Shown: positions 17,197 to 26,116 of the stretch, piece after piece | How positions within the stretch are numbered: the first letter of the stretch is position 1 | How the letters are laid out: every line of letters starts with the position of its first letter | Origin: Clostridium sp. KNHs214 | Lineage (GTDB): Bacteria > Bacillota > Clostridia > Clostridiales > Clostridiaceae | Length of the DNA: 64,000 nt | Assembly: GCF_000744935.1 (NCBI RefSeq) | Contig: NZ_JQMW01000011.1 | Coordinates: forward strand, 1,116,001-1,180,000 | Direction: 5' to 3' | Notes under the pieces: model-generated | Told to the model about the DNA's origin: nothing | Database searches by the model: none | What the model saw: the letters and a program-made list of their open reading frames with translations, nothing else | Made by a program: the position numbers and the translations under genes

Positions 17197-18606
17197 TTAT
17201 GTTCTAGACGTAATGTCCCTAGCCACTACTACTCCTGTAGTAGATGCCTGCATCAAACCTCTTGTTATTCCAGCTCCATCTCCTATTGTATATAGATTTT
17301 CTATAGATGTTTTGAAATTGTCATCTGTAGCAAACTTGCTTGAATAAAATTTAACCTCCACACCATAAAGTAGTGTGTTTTTACTGTATAAGCCTGGCGC
17401 AATATTGTCAAAAGCTTTAAGAGCTTCAACTATAGAAACTAAATGCCTTTGAGGAAGCACAAAGCTTAAGTCTCCTGGTACTGCTGATTTAAGAGTAGGT
17501 ATTGTAGTTGATTTTTTAAGTCTTGATGCATTAGTTCTCCTTCCCTTTAATAAATCCCCTAATCTTTGCACCATTATTCTATCATCCGCAAGCATATTAC
17601 CAAGTTTTGCAATGTATTTGCCATACTCTATAGGCTGATTAAAAGGCTCTGTAAAGGATGTAGAAACAAGCACTGCAAAGTTCGTGTTTTCTGTTCTAAG
17701 TTCCTTTTGAGAATAACTATGACCATTAACTACAGCTATTTTGCCATCATCATAGTGTTCCTCTGAAACCACTCCACCCGGATTCATGCAGAAAGTTCTA
17801 ACTTTATTATCAAAGGTATCTGAATAGTAAACTAGTTTAGCTTCATATAGGTCTTTTGTTAAGTGGTCCATAACAGAATTAGGTACCTCCACTCTGACTC
17901 CTATATCTACTGCATTGTTTGTGACCTTTAAGTCCAATTTTTTAGCTTGATTAGAAAGCCACTCTGCTCCACCTCTTCCTGGCGCTACTACAACGAACTT
18001 CCCATTTATTTGCTTTTCCTCACCCTTATTTAATACCTTGACTCCTGCTGCCTTATTATCCTCAACTATTATATCTAAAGCTTCTGTTAGCTCACTAAAT
18101 TCTGTATTTGTTTTCTCTACTAGATAATGATACATTCCTTTTAAAACTTCATAGGCCTTTTCTGTACCCAAATGTCTTACAGGACATTCTACAAGCCTTA
18201 TATTGTGCTTACTTGCTTCATATTTTATTTCCTCAACTCTTTCATTATTAATTCCGTGAATTTCTTTATTTGCTCCAAAATTCAAGTAAATCTCATCGCA
18301 GTAATCTATAAGTTCTTTAGCCTGTTTTTCTGTATAATAATCTAAAAGCCTTCCGCCCACTTCTGGACTTAAGGATAGCTTACCATCTGAAAAGGCACCT
18401 GCTCCAGACCATCCATAGGTTATGCCACAAGGCTTACATCCCACACATTTTCCAGTAGTTCTTGCAGGACATTTTCTATTTTCTATATTTCTACCCTTGT
18501 CAATTATTAATAAACTCAAATTAGGATTCTTTTTAGTAACTTCTAATGCAGTAAATATTCCTGCTGGACCTGCTCCTATAATAATAACATCATAATTATT
18601 TTTCAT
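17197..18606 (-). CDS. NAD(P)/FAD-dependent dehydrogenase (COG2509 type)
   Basis: 469 residues. The FAD fingerprint VIIIGAGPAGIFTALE is at 6-21, followed by a cysteine-rich segment CPARTTGKCVGCKPCGITYGWSGAGAFSDGKL (47-78) that characterises this family, and by the C-terminal YTIGDGAGITRGLMQAS FAD-contact motif. Sequence length and motifs agree with the uncharacterised flavoprotein dehydrogenases common in Firmicutes. The four close cysteines could carry a disulfide or metal, which is inference. Ribosome site AGGAGG overlaps the sequence just before the ATG. It is divergent from pgsA. Confidence 0.88.
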   Translation of the reverse strand: MKNNYDVIIIGAGPAGIFTALEVTKKNPNLSLLIIDKGRNIENRKCPARTTGKCVGCKPCGITYGWSGAGAFSDGKLSLSPEVGGRLLDYYTEKQAKELIDYCDEIYLNFGANKEIHGINNERVEEIKYEASKHNIRLVECPVRHLGTEKAYEVLKGMYHYLVEKTNTEFSELTEALDIIVEDNKAAGVKVLNKGEEKQINGKFVVVAPGRGGAEWLSNQAKKLDLKVTNNAVDIGVRVEVPNSVMDHLTKDLYEAKLVYYSDTFDNKVRTFCMNPGGVVSEEHYDDGKIAVVNGHSYSQKELRTENTNFAVLVSTSFTEPFNQPIEYGKYIAKLGNMLADDRIMVQRLGDLLKGRRTNASRLKKSTTIPTLKSAVPGDLSFVLPQRHLVSIVEALKAFDNIAPGLYSKNTLLYGVEVKFYSSKFATDDNFKTSIENLYTIGDGAGITRGLMQASTTGVVVARDITSRT

Positions 18607-18883
18607 AGGTTATCACCTCCTTATTTATAGTAGCAAACAGAATTTACAGAGTCAATAATAAATACGAATATTTTTTATTTTTTTTACCGTTATGTTCGTA
18701 TTTGATGCTTTTACTTTTATTTTTCAAAAATAATGGATAATTTCATTCAATATTTTAAATATTAAAGGTTTATATGCTATAATTAGTTATTGTTACATGT
18801 ATAAACGTAAAATATTATTTTCATTATATATTGTTTTCATTAGGGAATAATATTATTAATACTTTTGGAAAGGATGTGATTCC

Positions 18884-19405
18884 GTGAACATTCCAAATAT
18901 ATTAACAGTTTTTAGACTTGCGTTAGTCCCAGCTTTTGCATATATTTTCTTTTCACCTATAAAAAACAGCCTTTTTCTTTCCATAGCCATATTTTTAATA
19001 GCTGGAGCCACAGACGTACTGGATGGCTATATTGCTAGAAAGCACAATTTAGTTACTCGATTTGGAATAGTTATGGATCCTTTAGCTGATAAACTTATGC
19101 TTGTAACTGTTTTATATTGTCTTACTGTCAAAAACTATATAGTGTCTTGGGTACTTTGGGTAATAATATTAAAAGAACTTTCAATGATAATAGGCGGTAC
19201 TTTACTTTTGAATAAACACATGGTAATTCCATCTAATATATTTGGCAAGATTTCTACCCTTTTATTTTATTTATCTATATTAATTTTAATATTTAGCAAA
19301 GAATTGGGAAAGATACTTATATACGTGGCCGTCGCCAGTGCTGTAGTGGCATTCTTTAACTATCTGATTATTTATGATAAAAATATCAATAAAGTAAAAT
19401 ATTAA
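18884..19405 (+). CDS. pgsA: CDP-diacylglycerol--glycerol-3-phosphate 3-phosphatidyltransferase
   Basis: 173 residues with four or five membrane helices. The CDP-alcohol phosphotransferase motif D-x2-DG-x2-AR-x8-G-x3-D-x3-D is complete in TDVLDGYIARKHNLVTRFG and the following IVMDPLADK. It makes phosphatidylglycerophosphate in the membrane for phosphatidylglycerol and cardiolipin. The start is GTG at 18,884 after AAAGGATGTG. It ends in an immediate terminator, so it is a single-gene unit. A sequence-similar paralogue acting in other lipid classes cannot be excluded, but length and motif favour PgsA. Confidence 0.9.
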   Translation: MNIPNILTVFRLALVPAFAYIFFSPIKNSLFLSIAIFLIAGATDVLDGYIARKHNLVTRFGIVMDPLADKLMLVTVLYCLTVKNYIVSWVLWVIILKELSMIIGGTLLLNKHMVIPSNIFGKISTLLFYLSILILIFSKELGKILIYVAVASAVVAFFNYLIIYDKNINKVKY

Positions 19406-19434
19406 AAGTCCTATTTGTCAAAGCTAGGACTTTT
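19404..19434 (+). terminator. pgsA terminator
   Basis: AAAAGTCCTA/TAGGACTTTT stem directly at the stop codon with a short T-rich tail. Confidence 0.85.
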
Positions 19435-19540
19435 AATATTTCACTATCTCATGTAAAATCTTGATATAACTAGTTTATCTGTCAACTAGCTCATGCACAT
19501 CATTTTCATGACTAGAATGTCAACTCATAATGCAACTACC

Positions 19541-19753
19541 TCACTCTTCCCACATATGTTCTACCATTTTTTCTATATCATCTTTTACTCTTTTGGTTTC
19601 CTCCACATCTACTTTTATTTCTTCTCCTATATCTATTACATCTCCCTCTTTTGCTTCTTTAGGGATTTTAACTCTCTCTATATCTATTATTTCTCCATTA
19701 TCTAATTCCACCACTGCAAAATTTCCTTCAAACCTGTCGATTATTCCTTTCAC
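19541..19753 (-). CDS. DUF3006 domain protein
   Basis: 70 residues, MKGIIDRFEGNFAVVELDNGEIIDIERVKIPKEAKEGDVI, matching the small beta-barrel-like DUF3006 family; these often sit beside ComEC/metallo-beta-lactamase or hydrolase genes, but here the upstream neighbour is a broken ATPase gene. Full length, with a GGAGG site seven bases before the ATG. Function unknown. Confidence 0.85.
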   Translation of the reverse strand: MKGIIDRFEGNFAVVELDNGEIIDIERVKIPKEAKEGDVIDIGEEIKVDVEETKRVKDDIEKMVEHMWEE

Positions 19754-19779
19754 TTTACAACCCCTCCATTTTCATTACA

Positions 19780-19962
19780 CTACTTATAATAGTTTATATT
19801 ATCATTTTTATAAATTATGTAAAAGCAGGTCTTCAAACAAAACTCTGTAAGCAATCTTGTTTTCCCTACTCTTCTTCTGCCATACATAACCACAAATTGA
19901 AAACTATCTTTCTCATATAATTTATTTAAAGCTTTTATTTCGTATTCTCTACCAATGAACAT
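19780..19962 (-). pseudogene. Truncated AAA ATPase (archaeal-type ATPase/DUF234 family), N-terminus only
   Basis: The first 45 residues, MFIGREYEIKALNKLY... with Walker A VVMYGRRRVGKTRLL, are typical of the start of ATPases of about 450 residues found next to DUF234 domains. After TEFC the sequence loses similarity and ends at residue 60; no downstream domain is present before the DUF3006 gene. It keeps a good GGAGGGG ribosome site. I call it a deletion remnant. Confidence 0.75.
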
Positions 19963-20155
19963 TTTACCCCTCCCATCTTTAAAATATTAGTTGACTTTTA
20001 ATTTTTTACTTTTTTATTAAATAGATTTACGATTAATACTTGCCTTTATTATGCCCTTTCATAATTAAGTTAATTTAAATACTCACTTTATTGATTATTT
20101 GATGTTAACTTATAGAAATTTTTCAAAAACCTCTGTTGCTTATCCCGGTGGTAGT

Positions 20156-20968
20156 TTATATTAATTTGCACAAATGTCCATTTTCCTTAAGCCACTTTCT
20201 CCTATATTTATAATCTGGAATAACTTTCTCCACTTCCATCCAAAAATCTTTAGAGTGATCCATATGCCTAAGATGGCAAAGCTCATGTACTACAACATAA
20301 TCTATTACATATGGCGGCGCCATTATGAGTTTCCAATTTAGAGTTATATTTCCCTTAGATGAACAACTACCCCATAAGGTTTTTACTTCTTTCACTGTTA
20401 CCTTTTTAGGATATATCCCCATATTTTTAGAAAAAACCTCTACTCTTTCTTTAAAAAAATTCATTGCCTTTTTAATATAAAACTTTTTTATAGCTTCCTT
20501 TACATATTGTGTTCTAGCTTCATTATCATATAGATTATGAGCAATACTAACACATAAATTGCCTGTATCTATATACACCTGTTCATTATTATGTACATGC
20601 TTTACCAATTCTTTATCAAAACAATTAATTGCTGAAAAATCTTTGTCCAAAAAACCTCTGTTTTCCTCATGGTTCTTAAAGCAACTAAATATTTTTAAAG
20701 TATATTCTTTTCCCAGTAAATAAAACTTCTCCCCATTCTCAAATTTTCTACATGCTTTTTTAATCTGTCTCTCTCTCATTAATTCTAATTTTTTTTCAAT
20801 CCATTTAGCCCTTTTTTCTAACGCCTCATCTATATAAACCTTTTTCAAATTAACAGGCACGAATATTATTATTTGACCCTCTTCAGTTATAGTTATACCT
20901 ATGGTTCTTCGCCTGCTTCTTTTTAATGTATAATTTATTTCTTTTCCCTTATAAACAAAGCTATTCAT
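20156..20968 (-). CDS. YgjP/WLM-type metallopeptidase domain protein (DUF45)
   Basis: 270 residues. The zinc-peptidase motif HELCHLRHMDHS begins at about residue 228 (HExxH plus downstream His), preceded by the WGSCSSKGNITLNWKLIMAP stretch that defines the YgjP/SprT-related M48-like group. The N-terminus (LKRSRRRTIGITI) also fits. Proteins of this family are predicted cytosolic metal-dependent hydrolases; physiological substrate unknown. Length is somewhat above the usual 230-240 because of an insertion at about 95-145. Monocistronic. The 355 bases up to the next gene hold its promoter region and that of the HsmA gene. Confidence 0.88.
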   Translation of the reverse strand: MNSFVYKGKEINYTLKRSRRRTIGITITEEGQIIIFVPVNLKKVYIDEALEKRAKWIEKKLELMRERQIKKACRKFENGEKFYLLGKEYTLKIFSCFKNHEENRGFLDKDFSAINCFDKELVKHVHNNEQVYIDTGNLCVSIAHNLYDNEARTQYVKEAIKKFYIKKAMNFFKERVEVFSKNMGIYPKKVTVKEVKTLWGSCSSKGNITLNWKLIMAPPYVIDYVVVHELCHLRHMDHSKDFWMEVEKVIPDYKYRRKWLKENGHLCKLI

Positions 20969-21158
20969 ATTGATTCCTTTCTTACTTCTATATCAAATAT
21001 TTAATCTGTAGATAAATAATATGTAATACATTAATTATATTACATATATCAATATATAGAAATTAAACAATTCATAAGAAATTATAATATAGTAGTTTTT
21101 AATTAATATCAATTATCCCTTAGCCTACTATTAAATAAATTATAGGTTATTTTATTTA

Positions 21159-21199
21159 TTGACAATAAGCAATTAAACTTTTATAATGAACATTGTTCA
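21159..21199 (+). promoter_or_regulatory. Promoter with palindromic operator upstream of the HsmA-family gene
   Basis: TTGACA (21,159-21,164) and TATAAT (21,182-21,187) with a 17-base spacer, followed at once by the palindrome TGAAC-ATT-GTTCA (21,187-21,199), which would cover the transcription start. Such placement is typical of a repressor operator. The regulator is not evident here. A leader of about 125 bases follows. Confidence 0.75.
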
Positions 21200-21323
21200 T
21201 GTGAGAATAATATTTATCATTTCTATGATGATAATTACTAAAAAATAAGAATACAATTGAAATTTTGCATATAAAAATATTAATTTGACTGAACAAATAT
21301 AATTATACTAGGAGAAATATATT

Positions 21324-21692
21324 ATGTTAGTTTACGCTATAATCTTTATTAATTTAGCTCTTGTGTTTTACACAATAGGAGTTTGGAGCGAAAAGAAACA
21401 GGGTACATTAAAAAAGTGGCATGTTATTATATTTTGGTTAGGCTTAGTTTGTGATACCTTAGGGACTACTGCAATGGGTAAAATAGCTGGTACAGGCTTT
21501 AAACTTAATTTTCATGGCATAACAGGATTACTAGCAATATTACTAATGCTTTTCCATGCATTATGGGCATCCGTAGTATTGTTTAAAAATAATAAAGAAA
21601 TGAAATTAAAATTCCATAAGTTTAGTATAATAGTATGGATTATTTGGTTAATTCCTTTTTTATCTGGAGCTATGTTTGGAATGACAATATAA
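21324..21692 (+). CDS. HsmA family membrane protein
   Basis: 122 residues with four predicted membrane helices. The sequence YTIGVWSEKKQGTLKKWHVIIFWLGLVCDTLGTTAMGKIA and the later HGITGLLAILLMLFHALWA match my memory of the HsmA (TIGR03987-type) family of short integral membrane proteins of unknown function, with conserved His residues in helices suggesting heme or metal contacts (inference). Ribosome site AGGAG lies nine bases before the ATG. Its promoter carries a likely operator. Confidence 0.75.
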   Translation: MLVYAIIFINLALVFYTIGVWSEKKQGTLKKWHVIIFWLGLVCDTLGTTAMGKIAGTGFKLNFHGITGLLAILLMLFHALWASVVLFKNNKEMKLKFHKFSIIVWIIWLIPFLSGAMFGMTI

Positions 21693-21853
21693 TTTAATTT
21701 ATTTCTTTCATAAATCTAGATATATCCAAAAAAACTTCTTTGTGTTATAATTTTAAATAAGTTTTTATATAAATATAGAAGATCTTATAATAAAAATACT
21801 TTTATTATTTTAGTAAGACTTTATTTTACGTAAACATTAGAGGAGGTGTAAAA

Positions 21854-21970
21854 ATGGACTTAAAGGTTAGTTTCTGTATGCAAGATTATCTTGCTATAGT
21901 TCAAAACATAACATTCAATTTTGGGTACTTTAGGGAAAGTGCGTCCAAAATTAAATATTATGTAAACTAA
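21854..21970 (+). CDS. Putative 38-residue small protein
   Basis: A short frame MDLKVSFCMQDYLAIVQNITF... has a strong AGAGGAGGTG ribosome site seven bases before the ATG and is followed 57 bases later by a good terminator, so it looks like a small independent unit. There is no membrane segment and no family I recognise. It may be the degraded start of a larger gene, since the C-terminal half is unremarkable. Confidence 0.45.
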   Translation: MDLKVSFCMQDYLAIVQNITFNFGYFRESASKIKYYVN

Positions 21971-22026
21971 CTTTAAGTAGCATCTTTATACTTTTTTCGG
22001 TTGAAATATATTATTATAACCTCATT

Positions 22027-22061
22027 AAACCTAAGTAGAAAGACTCTGCTTAGGTTTTTTT
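22027..22061 (+). terminator. Intrinsic terminator
   Basis: AAACCTAAG paired with CTTAGGTTT, 13-nt loop, then a run of T, downstream of the 38-residue frame. Confidence 0.9.
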
Positions 22062-22136
22062 GTATGCACTAGGGATGGGTGGGATAATGTAACACTTTCA
22101 GTAAACTTTAAATGCGTTATTATGGAGGTTTTAAAA

Positions 22137-23327
22137 ATGAATTATAAAAAAAATTTACGAAGAAATATAAATTTAAATTATCTGTTTGTTTTTTTAAACA
22201 GATTAGACTTAACTCAAGGAGTATGGATGATATACCTCGCTAGTAGGGGATTATCTCTTGCTAAACTTGGCATGTTAGAGGGTATATTCCACATAACATC
22301 CTTTCTTATGGAAGTTCCCACAGGTGCTGTTGCAGATATTTATGGACGAAAAGTCAGCAGAACCTTAGGAAGGGTATTCTGTATTATAAGTAATATTGTA
22401 TTGATTTTATCTACCAACTTCTATCTATTTGCTCTTTCTTTCGCAATACTTGCCATATCCTATAATTTAGAATCTGGTGCTGGAGAGGCTCTGCTTTATG
22501 ATTCTCTTAAAGAGTTAGGCGAAGAAAAAAGCTATATGAAAATAAATGGTTTTAATGAAATGATATTAGAAATAAGCTGTATATTTTCCCTTATGCTAGG
22601 TGGATACTTAGCTCACAAAAACTACCTATGGCCCTTTGCTTTAAGTGCAGTTTTTGCAGGCATAGCTCTTTTAGAATCAACTTTTTTTCAAGAACCTAGT
22701 GTAGGTAGAAACAAAAATTTAGATAATCTACATCCTCTTAAAGTTTTTAAAAATCAAACTTTAAATAGCTTTAAAATAGTAAAAAGCACTAAAAAAATAT
22801 CCTTACTTATTATATTTGCAGAAGTTATGGCAGTGTTTGGAACTAGTCTCTTCTACTATTTGCAAAACTATTGGAAAGGTAACGGCTTAAATGAATTTAA
22901 AATAGGAATTATATTTGCTATTTCCTCATTAATAAATGCCTTTATAGCTCCCAATGTGCATAAAATAGAAAAGCTTTTTAAAGAACGTATTTTATTAATT
23001 TTTTTACCTATAGCCACATGCATTTGCATATGGTGCATAGCTTTTACAAACTATTCCTATGTGTTTTTTATAGCTATAGAAATACTCCAAACTATAATGT
23101 ATATTGTAACCAGTGATTATTTAAACAAACTTATTCCTAGCGAAAACAGAGCAACCATTCTATCTTTCCAAAGCATGGTATTTAGCTTTTTTATGATATT
23201 TCTATTCCCTCTCATAGGGAAAATAGGCGATCTATTTACTCTAAACACTGCTTTTAAGTTCCTTGGATTTACCTCTGGAATTTTTGCTATATTAAATGTT
23301 TTTATAATCTGTTGCAACAATAAATAA
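22137..23327 (+). CDS. MFS transporter
   Basis: About 396 residues from the ATG at 22,137, chosen because the upstream ATG at 22,122 overlaps the GGAGG ribosome site. Twelve hydrophobic segments; the loop motif EVPTGAVADIYGRKVSRTLGR between helices 2 and 3 is the MFS signature A. Related proteins are drug or small-molecule exporters; substrate unknown. Its TAA stop is the first base triplet of repeat element B (TAAGAATATTGTGAAGC), so the gene end and the element are fused. A convergent MerR regulator lies beyond the element and could be its controller (inference). Confidence 0.88.
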   Translation: MNYKKNLRRNINLNYLFVFLNRLDLTQGVWMIYLASRGLSLAKLGMLEGIFHITSFLMEVPTGAVADIYGRKVSRTLGRVFCIISNIVLILSTNFYLFALSFAILAISYNLESGAGEALLYDSLKELGEEKSYMKINGFNEMILEISCIFSLMLGGYLAHKNYLWPFALSAVFAGIALLESTFFQEPSVGRNKNLDNLHPLKVFKNQTLNSFKIVKSTKKISLLIIFAEVMAVFGTSLFYYLQNYWKGNGLNEFKIGIIFAISSLINAFIAPNVHKIEKLFKERILLIFLPIATCICIWCIAFTNYSYVFFIAIEILQTIMYIVTSDYLNKLIPSENRATILSFQSMVFSFFMIFLFPLIGKIGDLFTLNTAFKFLGFTSGIFAILNVFIICCNNK

Positions 23328-23353
23328 GAATATTGTGAAGCAAGTGCAATAAG

Positions 23354-23585
23354 AAAAATCTGTCTTTAAGTCCACAATAAATATATTTTATTAGACTGTT
23401 CGCAATACGCCAAGGAATTCTAATGTTTTCAAATTTCAATCCCCTAAAGCTTTCAAACTCGCTTCTGACGGCGCTCAAACATGAAAGCTTCTTAACGGGT
23501 ATTGAAATTTGAAAACAAAGAATTTCTAAAGCTAGCTCAATAGTCTAAGAAAATATATTTATTGTTACCTTAAAGACAGATTTTT
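23354..23585 (+). repeat. Giant hairpin B-left (232 nt)
   Basis: Outer stem ATCTGTCTTTAAG/CTTAAAGACAGAT, middle stem TTTTCAAATTTCAAT/ATTGAAATTTGAAAA, apical AAGCTTTCA/TGAAAGCTT, with the same unpaired motifs as the other copies. Nearly identical to A-right although in another locus. Confidence 0.8.
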
Positions 23586-23835
23586 CAGTTCATGCATAGG
23601 CTATCAGAGGAGGAACACAGCTGACTAAAGGATGATTTTCCTCCGCTTCGCTATGTAAAATCTTTAATTTATAAATAGAAAGGCGCTCATAATATTTTTT
23701 AGGCGGAGCCTTTCGAAAGGTTATATGGTACCTATTAAAATAAAATAATAACTAAAATTCAATTGATTTTGCCGTAAGGCAGTTGTTTGTACAAATCAGA
23801 TTTTGTAATTTAGACCAGGTAAGAGGTATTACTTC

Positions 23836-23878
23836 TTATCTATTACCTATTACCTATTACTTATTACTTATTACTTAT
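23836..23878. repeat. Short tandem repeat, 7-bp unit
   Basis: Six or so units of the type TATTACC/TATTACT in a row inside element B. Low complexity; useful as a variable-number marker only. Confidence 0.7.
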
Positions 23879-23992
23879 CTACAAGTTCTTATTTATCTAA
23901 CAATTAAAGTTATATATTTTTATATAAATCCTAATCATGCCTACGTATTTAGGCTGGCTATCGCCAATAAAAAATTTTTAAGCCCTTAAAGA

Positions 23993-24035
23993 AAAGCTAT
24001 AACTACTCCATTTAATAAAACAGTTATAGCTTTTT
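23993..24035 (+). terminator. Terminator inside element B
   Basis: AGCTATAAC/GTTATAGCT stem followed by TTTTTG; the loop differs from that of element A while the stem is unchanged. Confidence 0.8.
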
Positions 24036-24131
24036 GTTATCCCATTTATTTAATTAAAGATTTTCCGTAACATAGTGGAGGAAAATCATCCTTTAGTAGG
24101 CTTCTCTCTCCAACCATAAACATATTAAACT

Positions 24132-24360
24132 AAAAATCTGATTTTAATGTAGTAATAAATGTGTAATTGGGGACTATTGAACTAGCCTTAGTTCTTATGT
24201 CTCACAGTTAAAGACCCGTTAAGAAGCTTTCATTATTTGAGCAATGTAAGAAGCGAGTTTGAAAGCTTTAGGGGCTTTAACTGTGAGACATTTAGAAGTT
24301 CTTGGCGTATTGTGAACAGTCCCCAATTACACATTTATTACGGAATTAAAATCAGATTTT
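24132..24360 (-). repeat. Giant hairpin B-right (229 nt), the most diverged copy
   Basis: Minus-strand outer stem AATCTGATTTTAAT/ATTAAAATCAGATT and middle stem GTCTCACAGTTAAAG/CTTTAACTGTGAGAC are entirely different in sequence from the other copies yet pair fully. CAATACGCCAAG, AAACTCGCTTCT, TTCTTAACGGG and CAATAGTC are kept. Confidence 0.8.
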
Positions 24361-24370
24361 CTTCAATGTA

Positions 24371-25315
24371 TTATGTCTCAATATATGTTAACAGTTCACT
24401 AAGCTTAGTGCCCGTTTCCATTTCTGCCTCACTTAATATGCCTCTGGCTATTTCTCTAAATTTTCTATAGTCATCATTGAGCTTTTCTAAGTACAAATCA
24501 AACTGATTTCCCTTTCCTCCTACGCTATTCATAAGGTCTGCTCCTTTTTTCAGGTTATCCATATAACTATCCCTAAAGTTTTTATCATCCCTTAAAGATT
24601 TTAAAAATTTTACATTAGCTTCTTTAACTTCCTTTATAGTTTTTTTATCTTTCTCCAATATACTTTTCACAAATTTATTTTTATTTTTTATAAACTCATC
24701 TAAAGCTTCTTCTCCCATAGTATCTATCATTTTAATAAATGGATGGTCTTCCTCTGCTTCTTCTAAGTTATCTAAAAACTCTACCATATCTAACCATGTT
24801 TTTCTCTTCTCACCATTAGATATACGTATATCTAAAAAAGCCCCATAATTTGCCACAAACATTTTACCAAAGCTACCAGGAAAAGTTCGCATAATAGCCT
24901 CCCCTATATATTCCTTTTTATCTTCTATAGAAAGCTCTAAGCTTTTATTTAATTTATTTATACTGCTGCCTATGTCTTCAATGTTTTTATAATCACAAAA
25001 CTCTTTTTCTAAAAAACTCTGTACAACACTTTTAGTATTCTCAAGACTTACCATTTCATTTTGTATTTTTTCTAATTTTTCCTTCATGATCTCTGGAATT
25101 GTTTTAACTCCATCCATGACATTTTTTATATTTTTTGTACTAATGTCCAAATTTCTTAGAGCACCAATTAAGTTTAGTTTAATAATATCTTCTTTGCTAA
25201 ATTCCCTATAATTGTTTTCTGGATTTTTTTCTGGATGTATAAGTCCCTCACTCTCATAATACTTTATAGCCTTTTTAGTTAATCCTGTCCTTGCAGATGC
25301 TTCCTTAATATTCAT
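24371..25315 (-). CDS. MerR family transcriptional regulator
   Basis: 314 residues. The N-terminal winged helix MNIKEASARTGLTKKAIKYYESEGLIHPEKNPENNYREFSKEDI is a clear MerR DNA-binding domain (1-70), followed by the usual dimerisation helix (about 80-120). The remaining 190 residues are helical, charged, and without cysteine-rich metal sites, so the effector is probably a small molecule or none. Larger than metal-sensing MerR proteins. Its stop is 11 bases from hairpin B-right. The regulated gene may be the convergent MFS pump or itself; not shown by sequence. Confidence 0.9.
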   Translation of the reverse strand: MNIKEASARTGLTKKAIKYYESEGLIHPEKNPENNYREFSKEDIIKLNLIGALRNLDISTKNIKNVMDGVKTIPEIMKEKLEKIQNEMVSLENTKSVVQSFLEKEFCDYKNIEDIGSSINKLNKSLELSIEDKKEYIGEAIMRTFPGSFGKMFVANYGAFLDIRISNGEKRKTWLDMVEFLDNLEEAEEDHPFIKMIDTMGEEALDEFIKNKNKFVKSILEKDKKTIKEVKEANVKFLKSLRDDKNFRDSYMDNLKKGADLMNSVGGKGNQFDLYLEKLNDDYRKFREIARGILSEAEMETGTKLSELLTYIET

Positions 25316-25459
25316 TTTATTCCCTCCACACCGTATATATTTACCTATGAATATATTATTTATATTAGACTTAATTAATAGTTTTAAATAATTTTTATCT
25401 TTACATATTCATATGTTAACTATACTATATTCCTATCTCCAAGGTGCAGGTCAACACAA

Positions 25460-26081
25460 AAAATTAAACAACCGATTCACATATGCCCTAATCACATATG
25501 AATCGGTTGTTAAGTAGATCCTAATTCTTTTATAAAACTTTCATCTATTATTTGAATTCTAAAACCTTCCTTTCCCTATAGTCTTCCTAGAAAAATTTCT
25601 TCCTTGAAGCTACACATATTAAACTAAAATCTTTTAACTATTTTACAACTAATTACACTTTTTATTGTTAAATGACTTGTATTTCTAATAATATATTAAT
25701 CTACTAATTTAAATAAATTAGTAATCATTATTTACCACTTACTAATTCACCTTTAAATCACTTAAACAACTTATATCTTATTTACTAAACTAATAATTTG
25801 CTTATTATAAGATTTAGAAATTTCCACTAAATTTTTAATTACTGAATACATAACCTTTAGGGTTATTATAAGAATTAGGATCTACGACTCTAGAATTTTC
25901 TGACTATCCCATGGGTCTGTACCTTCACTTTCTACAAATTAGTGGCTTAATATTCTTTGGGTAAATAAATTAATTTTTTGGTGGTATCACTCCTTCCATT
26001 TACTCAATATATTTTCTATCACTCCATTAACCCTTTGATATAGTGGAGTTTTACTTAAGTAATTATTGTTTTATTTTTGTT
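25460..26081 (-). ncRNA. Candidate non-coding transcript, promoter to terminator, no evident ORF
   Basis: The 1.1-kb gap between the MerR gene and metQ holds a minus-strand unit: a canonical promoter (26,088-26,116), about 620 bases without a reading frame over 60 codons, and a strong terminator at 25,467-25,513. The 5' part forms a CTCCA...TGGAG hairpin (26,024-26,047) and has a GGAAGGAGTGATACC stretch that looks like a ribosome site, but what follows gives only a few codons. I do not recognise an RNA family. It could also be a leader whose gene decayed. Confidence 0.4.
25467..25513 (-). terminator. Strong terminator at 25.5 kb
   Basis: A long stem AACAACCGATTCATATG with its complement, followed on the minus strand by TTTAATTTTTTG. 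Confidence 0.85.
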
Positions 26082-26087
26082 ACTACA

Positions 26088-26116
26088 ATAATATAATATT
26101 CTGATAATTTTGTCAA
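26088..26116 (-). promoter_or_regulatory. Sigma-A promoter of the 25.5-26.1 kb transcript
   Basis: Minus-strand TTGACA (26,111-26,116), 17-base spacer, TATTAT (26,088-26,093). Confidence 0.75.

Larger units (their letters stand above)
23325..24370. mobile_element. Giant-hairpin element B, ORF-less
   Basis: Same plan as element A without an IS: end TAAGAATATTGTGAAGCAAG, inverted hairpin pair (23,354-23,585 and 24,132-24,360), ATTTTCCTCCGCTTCG block, a small GCC-GTAA-GGC stem-loop near 23,771-23,780 where A has GGC-GTGA-GCC, and the GCTATAAC/GTTATAGC terminator. The right-end terminal motif is degraded. It lies exactly between the stop codons of convergent genes. No protein gene is encoded. 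Confidence 0.7.

Noticed and set aside
19493-19850. Frames on the plus strand opposite the DUF3006 gene
   Set aside because: They are shadows of the DUF3006 gene, which has a family match and a good ribosome site.
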